Assembly: GCA_937895785.1 (NCBI GenBank)
Contig: CALBKW010000138.1
Location: 1 to 21,552, forward strand
Direction of reading: 5' to 3'
DNA: 21,552 nt
DNA from: an uncultured Candidatus Melainabacteria bacterium
GTDB lineage: Bacteria > Cyanobacteriota > Vampirovibrionia > Gastranaerophilales > Gastranaerophilaceae
The stretch's first letter is position 1; each line of letters opens with the position of its first letter. The notes under the pieces were generated by a model. The model searched no databases. It saw only the letters and a list, made by a program, of their open reading frames with translations, and had not been told where the DNA came from. A program made the position numbers and the translations under genes. Shown here one piece after another: positions 1 through 5,388 of the stretch.

Positions 1-55
1 CAATACCCAAAACAATAAGTGCTTCTGACATTGTAAAGGCTTTTTTTCTGTTCAT
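1..55 (-). CDS. Type IV prepilin-like protein, N-terminus only
   Basis: Only the first 18 codons lie in the window; the gene runs off the left edge. It reads MNRKKAFTMSEALIVLGI, a short basic leader followed by a prepilin-peptidase-type junction (Ala before Phe-Thr), with Glu at position +5 of the mature protein and the start of a hydrophobic helix. This matches the class III signal of type IV pilins and type II secretion pseudopilins. The start codon (ATG, 55-53) has a good ribosome site, AAAGGAG, just upstream on the minus strand. The downstream half is unseen, so major pilin, minor pilin and pseudopilin cannot be told apart. It follows the larger prepilin gene at 438-1616 on the same strand after a repeat-filled gap. 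Confidence 0.75.
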   Translation of the reverse strand, partial: MNRKKAFTMSEALIVLGI

Positions 56-94
56 AGTTATTCTCCTTTGTAGTTGCTTGGTTGTTTCTTCTAC

Positions 95-170
95 GTCATT
101 CTGAACTTGTTTTAGAATCGTAAAGTTATTCCGATGAGATAATGCGACCCTGAATTTAATTCAGGGTGAC
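95..170. repeat. Composite palindromic repeat, copy 1
   Basis: A 76-bp unit begins GTCATTCTGAA and ends TTCAGGGTGAC, so its ends form an imperfect terminal inverted repeat (9 of 11 positions). It holds two hairpins. The first is ATTCTGAA / TTTAGAAT around loop CTTGT (98-118). The second is ACCCTGAA / TTCAGGGT around a 5-nt loop (147-167), extended by an outer ATAATG / CATTAT stem (139-175). It has no coding potential of its own, and other copies occur at 205-331, 354-429 and 5307-5376. Confidence 0.85.
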
Positions 171-176
171 ATTATA

Positions 177-200
177 TTTAGTTTTAGTTTTAGTTTTAGT
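177..200. repeat. Hexamer tandem repeat (TTTAGT)x4
   Basis: Four perfect TTTAGT units stand between repeat copies 1 and 2. The equivalent spacer between copies 2 and 3 (about 338-350) holds one unit plus one mutated unit. The array length therefore varies between the spacers of the same repeat family. Confidence 0.85.
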
Positions 201-204
201 TTTT

Positions 205-331
205 GTCATTCTGAACTCGTTTGACAAAGCGAACAAGCGAAGAATGAGTTTTGTGAGCTTGTCCCCCGTGTGACAGAATCGCAAAGTTCTTCCGATTAAA
301 TAATGTGTCCCTGAACTAAATTCAGTGTGAC
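205..331. repeat. Composite palindromic repeat, copy 2, with a 51-bp insertion
   Basis: Same unit as copy 1 (starts GTCATTCTGAA at 205, ends TTCAGTGTGAC at 331), but the right arm of the first hairpin is interrupted by about 51 bp at 223-273. The insertion is flanked by TGAC on both sides (222-225 and 271-274). Inside it GACAAAGC faces GCTTGTC, so the insert can fold back on itself. The unit's own sequence resumes with CAGAATC at 274. Confidence 0.75.
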
Positions 332-353
332 ATAATATTTAGTTTTCGTTTTT

Positions 354-429
354 GTCATTCTGAACTTGTTTCAGAATCGCAAGGTTCTTCCGATAAGATA
401 ATGCGCCCTTGAACTAAATTCAATATGAC
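354..429. repeat. Composite palindromic repeat, copy 3
   Basis: A 76-bp unit of the same length and layout as copy 1. Its first hairpin is a clean ATTCTGAA / TTCAGAAT around CTTGT. Its second hairpin is decayed (CCCTTGAA against TTCAATAT). It ends 8 bp from the stop codon of the prepilin gene at 438-1616. Together with copies 1 and 2 it fills most of the 382-bp gap between the two prepilin genes (56-437), in which I see no gene. Confidence 0.8.
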
Positions 430-437
430 TTTTTTAT

Positions 438-1616
438 TTATTTGTTATCTCTTGATTGTAAGTATTTTACTGCAACAGCATCAGTGCTTTGAACAACAAC
501 CTGACCGCTAGCGCGTACAACAAATGTAAATTGGTCTGGAGTCTTTACGCTTGTTGGATTTGATGAGTTATAAGGTTTGTTAGGACCTTTGCTGCCATTG
601 ATATCAACTTGGACAGTAGCTGTCGAACTTGTATCACCAGCTTTGAAATTATCAGTTACAATCCAGTTCATGCCATCAGGAGTGATAAAAGTGCATACAT
701 TTTTTGTGCAAGTGAATTTGTCAGAACTAATACTTGATGCTTGTGCAACCATTCTGTCTGCAAACATATAAGCAAATTTATTTTCTGATGTGTATTTTCC
801 AGTATCCCTGCTTGGAACATCTCTGTTAGTTAATGTAGCAGATGCTGGAGTTACTGTAAGCTGACCAGCGGCACTTGTTGTGCTTGAGCTAGATGACGCT
901 CCAATATCAGGTAAAAAATAGTCCTTGCTACTTCCATCATTAGAAGCAACACCAGAGTTTCCGCCTCCAGCAGGAGCACCAGAGCCAGTTGCAGTTGAAA
1001 TGCCAGTTCCATCATCAGGTGTATCAGTGCCACCTGTAGTTGTACCAGGATTCCAGTCTATTGTTCCAGTGAATTTACCTGTGTTAGTCAGAGGACCTGT
1101 AAACCCAGTGTTTGGTCCAGGAAGTTCACAACTCCATGGATCTTCTGTGATTGCTTTTGTTTGATTTGGAGCATTAGGATTAGGAAGACCTGTAGATGCT
1201 GCAAACATTATTTGTTTTGGAAGGCTGAATATATATTCGATACTTGCTGAACTCAATGGAGGGTATGCAACAGTATCATTTGTCAATTCTGAAACGATAG
1301 AAAGTGTTGAACGATAAGCTTTTTGCAATAACATTTTGTCTTTATTAGGTTTTAACCCAGACAAGGATACCATTGTAATTGTTGCTATTACACCAACGAT
1401 TGCAACCATAATTAAAGATTCTGTTAGTGTAAATGCAAATGATTTTTTCATCATAGTTTCTGAAGCTAATTCAGGATTACATAAAGAAACCTTGTCACTC
1501 TGAACTTGTTTCAAAATCTCATTTTCATTAGAACCAGAAACGAACTCTAATTTATTGTTATTTATACCATTATCAACAGCATTAAAGAATGTATCAACAT
1601 CTTTATTCATATCCAT
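438..1616 (-). CDS. Type IV prepilin-like protein with repeat-extended leader
   Basis: Encodes 392 residues, secreted and probably assembled in a type IV pilus or pseudopilus. The class III signal is at residues 57-68 (KKSFA, then FTLTESL): processing after Ala61 gives Phe+1 and Glu+5, followed by a hydrophobic helix to about residue 84. A Gly/Ser/Thr-rich low-complexity stretch spans about 170-260. The C-terminal part has Cys residues (DKFTCTKNVC), a DINGSKGPN motif and a final beta region. The leader is unusually long: residues 34-54 are encoded by a copy of the local palindromic repeat. The ATG at 1616 is preferred because AAAAGGAG stands just upstream; an in-frame ATG-ATG pair at 1454/1451 would give a normal short leader but lacks a visible ribosome site. 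Whether this is a major or minor pilin is not clear. Confidence 0.8.
   Translation of the reverse strand: MDMNKDVDTFFNAVDNGINNNKLEFVSGSNENEILKQVQSDKVSLCNPELASETMMKKSFAFTLTESLIMVAIVGVIATITMVSLSGLKPNKDKMLLQKAYRSTLSIVSELTNDTVAYPPLSSASIEYIFSLPKQIMFAASTGLPNPNAPNQTKAITEDPWSCELPGPNTGFTGPLTNTGKFTGTIDWNPGTTTGGTDTPDDGTGISTATGSGAPAGGGNSGVASNDGSSKDYFLPDIGASSSSSTTSAAGQLTVTPASATLTNRDVPSRDTGKYTSENKFAYMFADRMVAQASSISSDKFTCTKNVCTFITPDGMNWIVTDNFKAGDTSSTATVQVDINGSKGPNKPYNSSNPTSVKTPDQFTFVVRASGQVVVQSTDAVAVKYLQSRDNK
1455..1520. repeat. Palindromic repeat copy inside the prepilin coding region
   Basis: On the plus strand, TTCTGAA GCTAA TTCAGGA (1458-1476) is followed about 20 bp later by GTCACTCTGAACTTGTTTCA (1493-1512). 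These are the second and first hairpins of the family in the order seen across tandem copies. On the minus strand it is read in frame as ILKQVQSD and then NPELASET, immediately before the prepilin signal. Confidence 0.7.
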
Positions 1617-1653
1617 AAGCGCTCCTTTTTATCCACTAATTTAGTATTCTACC

Positions 1654-1682
1654 ATTATAACACATGTCACATGGGCTTGCAA
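1654..1682 (-). promoter_or_regulatory. Sigma70-type promoter for the prepilin gene
   Basis: Reading the minus strand: TTGCAA (1682-1677), a 17-bp spacer, then TATAAT (1659-1654). It lies about 38 bp upstream of the ATG at 1616, leaving room for the AAAAGGAG ribosome site. Confidence 0.65.
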
Positions 1683-1708
1683 TATTTTTGGTTTTATGTT
1701 AAAATATG

Positions 1709-1738
1709 TTTACACAGGGCATGGGTGTATTTTATACA
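1709..1738 (+). promoter_or_regulatory. Probable promoter for the lytic transglycosylase
   Basis: TTTACA (1709-1714) is followed after 17-18 bp by TTATAC/TATACA (732-738 within the 1700s). The -10 is not perfect, so this is weaker than the divergent promoter on the other strand. The leader to the ATG at 1793 is about 50 nt. Confidence 0.45.
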
Positions 1739-1792
1739 TTTTTTCTTAATTAACCATGACCGTACAATTTACCAACACACTAGGAAATTTTT

Positions 1793-2446
1793 ATGATTAA
1801 AAAAACAGTAATACTCACTATTTCAGTAGTGCTAATGTTCTGTCAAAGTGTTCTAGCTTCAAATGTAAGTGAAAATGAAGTAAAAGCAACAATCGTAAAA
1901 CACTCAATAGATTTAGGTATTGAACCCGCTTTAGCATTAAGTATTGCTAAAACAGAATCTAAATTCAGACACAATGTAAGAAGCCCTTATGGTGCTGTAG
2001 GCGTTTTCCAATTAATGCCTTCTACAGCTCAAAGATTAGGAGTTAATCCATATTATCTTAGCGATAATATCAGGGGCGGTTTAATGTACTACAAAATGAT
2101 GTACAAGATGTTTGGCTCAACTGAGCTTGCTCTTGCTGCATACAATGCTGGTCCTGTTGCTGTTGCTAGACAAAAATCTGTTCCAGCTTCTAGCAGACAG
2201 TTCGTAAATTCAATTATGTCGGATTATCATTATTACAAGAAAAATCCAGACCAAGCTATTATTCAAGCAGCAAGAAAAGCTCCAAAGGCTAATCATCAAT
2301 TACCAAAACCTAAAACATCTATAAAACCAGCTATCTCAACTACACCAGTTTCTGTTAACGGTGGTAGAGATGCAGGTCTTTCTAAACATACTACAAAAAT
2401 GATTGATGTTTCTGCAACAAAAGCAGTTAAGGATTCTTTGATTTAG
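1793..2446 (+). CDS. Secreted lytic transglycosylase (SLT / GH23 family)
   Basis: A 217-residue periplasmic enzyme expected to cleave the MurNAc-GlcNAc bond of peptidoglycan with formation of 1,6-anhydro-MurNAc. A signal peptide covers residues 1-22 (MIKK, hydrophobic core, VLA-S). The catalytic domain follows: Glu55 in AKTESKF is the general acid, GVFQLMP lies at 70-76, and AAYNAGP at 115-121. These three are the hallmark SLT motifs, so the core is intact. The tail from about 150 is Lys/Pro/Ala-rich and looks unstructured. AGGA stands upstream of the ATG. It is divergent from the prepilin gene, which suggests (but does not prove) a role in opening peptidoglycan for pilus assembly; general wall turnover is equally possible. 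Confidence 0.88.
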   Translation: MIKKTVILTISVVLMFCQSVLASNVSENEVKATIVKHSIDLGIEPALALSIAKTESKFRHNVRSPYGAVGVFQLMPSTAQRLGVNPYYLSDNIRGGLMYYKMMYKMFGSTELALAAYNAGPVAVARQKSVPASSRQFVNSIMSDYHYYKKNPDQAIIQAARKAPKANHQLPKPKTSIKPAISTTPVSVNGGRDAGLSKHTTKMIDVSATKAVKDSLI

Positions 2447-2472
2447 TTAACAAAAATTTACGTTACTTTTAA

Positions 2473-2504
2473 TTTGGTTTAAGTTACAATTAGTCTAAAC
2501 CAAA
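2473..2504. promoter_or_regulatory. Candidate operator: 9-bp perfect inverted repeat over a -10 box
   Basis: TTTGGTTTA (2473-2481) and TAAACCAAA (2496-2504) form a perfect 9-bp inverted repeat with a 14-bp gap. A -10-like TACAAT (2485-2490) sits in the centre; the matching -35 (GTTACT, 2462-2467) is poor. The position just upstream of the NrtR-like regulator at 2517 suggests autoregulation. Confidence 0.5.
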
Positions 2505-2516
2505 CAAGAGGAATAA

Positions 2517-3197
2517 ATGTATAACGAAACTAAAACGCACGAAATTACAGTAGATACGGTTATTTTGACAATCAAAAATAACGCTCTTCAAGCGCTGTTA
2601 ATTAGACGTGATAGAGAACCTTTTAAGGATAAATGGGCTATCCCTGGAGGATATGTTCGTATGTCTGAAAATCTTGAACAAGCTGCTGTTCGTGTTTTAA
2701 AAGAAAAAACTGACGTAGATAACGTTTATTTAGAACAGTTATACACGTTCGGCGACCCACTTCGTCACCCTGACTCTCGTGTAATTACCTGTGTTTATTT
2801 TGCACTTGTTAGATACGAAGATGTTAAGGTTGTTGCATCTGACGATGTTGCTTGGTATCCAATCGACGATTTGCCACCTCTTGCATTCGACCACAAAGAA
2901 ATTATTGATTACACTCGTGCAAGAGTTAGATTATCTCTTAAAACTTGCCCAGTTGCGTACCAATTGTTGAATGAAAAATTTACGCTAACTGAAATGCAAA
3001 AAGTGTATGAGTTAATTATGGGTAAAAAGTTAGATAAACGTAACTTTAGAAAAAAAGTTTTAGGTACTGAAGGTCTTATCACTCTTGATGAATTTACTAA
3101 AGCATCTTCAAAAAGACCTGCAAGACTTTATCAATATAAACAATTATATAGTGGCGATTTAAAATCGTTCTTTATCGCTAACAAAGAGGATATTTAA
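2517..3197 (+). CDS. NrtR-like transcriptional regulator (Nudix domain plus winged helix)
   Basis: 226 residues: an N-terminal Nudix-fold domain (about 8-135) joined to a C-terminal winged helix (about 145-215, with the typical RNFRKKVL segment). This is the NrtR/ADP-ribose-sensing architecture; characterised members repress NAD-synthesis or sugar genes and let go of DNA when the nucleotide ligand binds. The Nudix box at residues 45-67 is degenerate: the REUxEE core reads RVLKEK, so two of the three metal-binding Glu are replaced. That argues for ligand sensing rather than hydrolysis. TFGDPLRHPDSRV and the following strand also match the family. GAGGA precedes the ATG. It opens an operon with secG (2-bp gap) and two more genes; no NAD-synthesis gene is nearby, so the regulon is not evident. 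A candidate operator lies at 2473-2504. Confidence 0.82.
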   Translation: MYNETKTHEITVDTVILTIKNNALQALLIRRDREPFKDKWAIPGGYVRMSENLEQAAVRVLKEKTDVDNVYLEQLYTFGDPLRHPDSRVITCVYFALVRYEDVKVVASDDVAWYPIDDLPPLAFDHKEIIDYTRARVRLSLKTCPVAYQLLNEKFTLTEMQKVYELIMGKKLDKRNFRKKVLGTEGLITLDEFTKASSKRPARLYQYKQLYSGDLKSFFIANKEDI

Positions 3198-3199
3198 AA

Positions 3200-3427
3200 A
3201 TGTTATTAAGCTTAATTTGGATGATTCAAGTAATTTCATCAGTTCTATTGATAGTTTTGATTCTTTTACATTCACCTAAAGGTGATGGTATTGCAGCTAT
3301 TGGTGGAGCTTCTCAAATGTTTTCATCTCAAAAAAGTGCAGAAAAAGGCTTAAACAAACTTACAGGTATTGTTGCAGGTGTATTCATCGTTTGCACATTC
3401 TTGCTTGGTTTCGGTATTATAAAATAA
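3200..3427 (+). CDS. secG: Preprotein translocase subunit SecG
   Basis: 75 residues with two membrane helices (about 3-23 and 55-75) and the conserved connecting loop HSPKGDGIAAIGGASQMFSS. SecG joins SecY and SecE in the Sec channel of the inner membrane and aids SecA-driven export. Length and topology are normal for the family. The ATG lies 2 bp after the stop of the NrtR-like gene, with GAGGA inside that gene's end as ribosome site, so the two are translated from one message. Its placement behind a transcriptional regulator is unusual but may be only operon packing. Confidence 0.9.
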   Translation: MLLSLIWMIQVISSVLLIVLILLHSPKGDGIAAIGGASQMFSSQKSAEKGLNKLTGIVAGVFIVCTFLLGFGIIK

Positions 3428-3442
3428 TAAAGTCGGTTGTCT

Positions 3443-3775
3443 ATGGAAGGCGAACAACAACAACCCCGTTGGTACGAAGCTCATCCTGAAATAATGGAGC
3501 TTATGGCTTTTATTCGTACTTTGGAGCGAGAAAAACAGATTTTTATTACACAACAAATGATTCAAATTTTAATCAACGAGTGTGATATTGATTTAGATAG
3601 TGAATTAACTCGTATTTCAAGAAATACTTACACTTATAAACGTTGGTATGATAAAGATTACGGTTTGTCTGCATCGTTTGAATTATTAAAGGATTTACCA
3701 GATGTTAAACGTAATTTTGTTGTAAGACGTTTGTTGTCTGAAATTGTTATGGGATTTGCCAAAAAGGAAATTTAA
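3443..3775 (+). CDS. Small conserved-looking protein of unknown function
   Basis: 110 residues from the ATG at 3443; an in-frame TTG at 3437 would add two residues, and neither start has a clear ribosome site. I do not recognise the family. The protein is soluble and rich in charged and aromatic residues (PRWYEAHPEIMEL, YTYKRWYDKDYGL), with no signal peptide, membrane helix or Cys pattern. It looks mostly helical. It lies 15 bp after secG and 2 bp before the SDR gene, so it belongs to the same operon. Codon use resembles its neighbours, which supports a real gene. Confidence 0.7.
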   Translation: MEGEQQQPRWYEAHPEIMELMAFIRTLEREKQIFITQQMIQILINECDIDLDSELTRISRNTYTYKRWYDKDYGLSASFELLKDLPDVKRNFVVRRLLSEIVMGFAKKEI

Positions 3776-3777
3776 CT

Positions 3778-4488
3778 ATGAAAAATGTTTTAGTAACAGG
3801 AGCATCAAAAGGTATTGGCAGATGTATTGCACAAGAATTATCTAAAAATTATAATGTTTTTGTTACAGCAAGAACAGAAAAAGCTTTAAAAGAGTTAAAT
3901 GTAGTTGGCTATTGTATATGTGATTTAGAAAAATCGACGGATTTAGCCAAATTGGCAGATTTTATAAAAGTAAATAGTATTGATATTTTAGTGAATAATG
4001 CTGGCGAATACATTTATAATCCTATTGAAAATATGGATTATGCGCATATTTCTGAGATTTTTAAAATAAATTCAATTGCACCAGCTTTCTTAGCAAGTTC
4101 TGTTGTGCCTTACATGAAATCTCAAAAATGGGGCAGGATTGTCAATATCGGTTCAATAAGCGGAGTTATGGGTGAAGCATTTGCAAGTATGTATTCAGCA
4201 ACAAAAGCATCTTTAATCGGTATGACAAAGGCTTTGGCGTTAGAATTAGCGTCTGAAAATATTACGGTGAATACAATTAATCCTGGGTGGGTAGATACTG
4301 AACTTGGCAAAGGTTCAATTGAGGACAGTGATTTTTCTGAAGATGAAATTTTAGAGTGCATTCCACAAAAAAGATTTGTTGAACCGATAGAGGTAGCAAA
4401 TTTAGTTAAATACTTAATCTCAGACGAAGCAAAAGGTTTAACTGGGCAGGCAATTAACCTCTGTGCTGGATTGAGTGTTGGAATATAG
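3778..4488 (+). CDS. Short-chain dehydrogenase/reductase (FabG-like)
   Basis: 236 residues, a complete classical SDR. The nucleotide-binding TGASKGIG is at 7-14, NNAG at 73-76, catalytic Ser126 in NIGSISG, and Tyr139-Lys143 in YSATK; NPGWVDT (168-174) follows and the C-terminal GQAINLCAG matches the family end. It should use NAD(P)H to reduce or oxidise a carbonyl/alcohol in the cytosol. Close resemblance to 3-oxoacyl-ACP reductases is clear, but SDR substrate specificity cannot be read from the sequence and there are no fatty-acid genes beside it. It is the last gene of the operon starting at 2517; AAAGGAAA precedes its ATG and a strong terminator follows. Confidence 0.85.
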   Translation: MKNVLVTGASKGIGRCIAQELSKNYNVFVTARTEKALKELNVVGYCICDLEKSTDLAKLADFIKVNSIDILVNNAGEYIYNPIENMDYAHISEIFKINSIAPAFLASSVVPYMKSQKWGRIVNIGSISGVMGEAFASMYSATKASLIGMTKALALELASENITVNTINPGWVDTELGKGSIEDSDFSEDEILECIPQKRFVEPIEVANLVKYLISDEAKGLTGQAINLCAGLSVGI

Positions 4489-4492
4489 AGTT

Positions 4493-4533
4493 AAAAGAAG
4501 AGGCGGATTGCAAAGCAATCCGCCTCTTCTTTT
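4493..4533 (+). terminator. Intrinsic terminator, perfect 19-bp stem
   Basis: AAAAGAAGAGGCGGATTGC (4493-4511), loop AAA, then its exact complement (4515-4533) ending in TTTT. It closes the NrtR-secG-SDR operon. The A-run at the other foot gives a T-run on the minus strand too, so it can also serve the convergent gene at 4638-5282. Confidence 0.93.
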
Positions 4534-4541
4534 TACTCTTT

Positions 4542-4625
4542 GTTATTCTGAACTTGTTTCAAAATAATAATGTCTTTCTAAAATAACCTATAAAACCTAC
4601 GTCCTGCGGAACTTGATTCAGAATC
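4542..4625. repeat. Two partial palindromic-repeat copies
   Basis: GTTATTCTGAACTTGTTTCA (4542-4561) is the first half of the family. GGAACTTGATTCAGAATC (4608-4625) carries the CTTGT-like loop and right arm, but its left arm has decayed. They lie in the 149-bp gap between the convergent genes ending at 4488 and 4638; beyond the terminator and these fragments I see nothing there. Confidence 0.6.
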
Positions 4626-4637
4626 TATATTAGAGTC

Positions 4638-5282
4638 TTATTTTATATCAGGGAATAATTGTAATTCTCCGTCATCTGTTCTCCAGCGAATATAACCTGT
4701 TTTAGCGTTTTTGTTTGCATCAAGAACAGTAACTAAAGCCCAATTACCTTTTATTGCGGTAAGCTTTATTTTTACAACTTTTGCAGTTATTGTGTCAACA
4801 ACTTGTGTTTCTTCTTCTGTTCCGCTGTGTAAATTTTTTACAGTAGCTTTTTTGTCGTCGAATATGTATAGACCATATTTTCTTCCGTAGATTCCATAGA
4901 AGTTACGCCACATCATAAAACGTAAGTCTTCTGCTTGAATCCAGCCTGTAAGGTGTCTTTCTTTGTTGTATACGATATTAATCCAATCATCAGTAAAATC
5001 TACTACTTGAACAAATCCTAATTCTTTTTTAGGGATAAATACGCTAAAAAATGAGTAATCAGTTCCACTTGTAGCTTTGAAATTTTCATAATCCCAATTA
5101 GCTTCGTACACAACTTTTGATTTAGTATCAGCTTTTTCGTATACAATTACATGTTTTGGAACTTGATACATTCCGATTGCGTTATGTTGAATAGATGCTG
5201 ATGAAACAGGCATTATGTCAGCATTTGCTGGTAAAATTAGCCCAAAAATCATAAAAATAAAAGTTATAAATATTTTTTTCAT
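4638..5282 (-). CDS. Secreted protein with SH3-like domains
   Basis: 214 residues with a clear signal peptide (MKKIF, hydrophobic core, cleavage near ANA, residue 21), so it is exported. The mature part resembles bacterial SH3 (SH3b) domains: VIVYEKADTKSKVVYEA at about 45-61 with TGWIQAEDL at about 111-119, then a second segment ending GNWALVTVLD...GYIRWRTDDG. Such domains often bind peptidoglycan or proteins in the envelope, but I see no enzyme domain attached. GAGGT precedes the ATG. It lies downstream of pheT on the same strand, separated by a 106-bp gap holding a palindromic repeat. The family call is moderate; the exact role is unknown. Confidence 0.72.
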   Translation of the reverse strand: MKKIFITFIFMIFGLILPANADIMPVSSASIQHNAIGMYQVPKHVIVYEKADTKSKVVYEANWDYENFKATSGTDYSFFSVFIPKKELGFVQVVDFTDDWINIVYNKERHLTGWIQAEDLRFMMWRNFYGIYGRKYGLYIFDDKKATVKNLHSGTEEETQVVDTITAKVVKIKLTAIKGNWALVTVLDANKNAKTGYIRWRTDDGELQLFPDIK

Positions 5283-5306
5283 AATGACCTCAAAATTTTT
5301 TCGTGT

Positions 5307-5376
5307 TTTGCTGAACTCATTTTAGTATATTCTTGAGAAACAATGCGACCCTGAAACGAGTTCAGGGTGACATTGT
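5307..5376. repeat. Composite palindromic repeat, copy between pheT and the SH3 gene
   Basis: The first half (TTGCTGAACTCATTTTAGTA) is decayed, but the second hairpin is perfect. ACCCTGAA / TTCAGGGT (5348-5355 and 5361-5368) stands around loop ACGAG, and the outer stem ACAATG / CATTGT spans 5340-5345 and 5371-5376. Lying 12 bp beyond the pheT stop, it could act as a weak terminator or a message-end stabiliser on the minus strand. Confidence 0.8.
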
Positions 5377-5388
5377 GGTTTAATTGTT

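Noticed and set aside
95..429. CRISPR array
   Set aside because: The repeats are 76-127 bp with near-identical AT spacers of about 25-35 bp, not short repeats with unique spacers, and no cas gene is present.
925..1164. Plus-strand ORF opposite the prepilin gene
   Set aside because: It is the antisense reading of the Gly/Ser/Thr-rich stretch, Pro/Val-rich, with no ribosome site; a shadow of the real gene.
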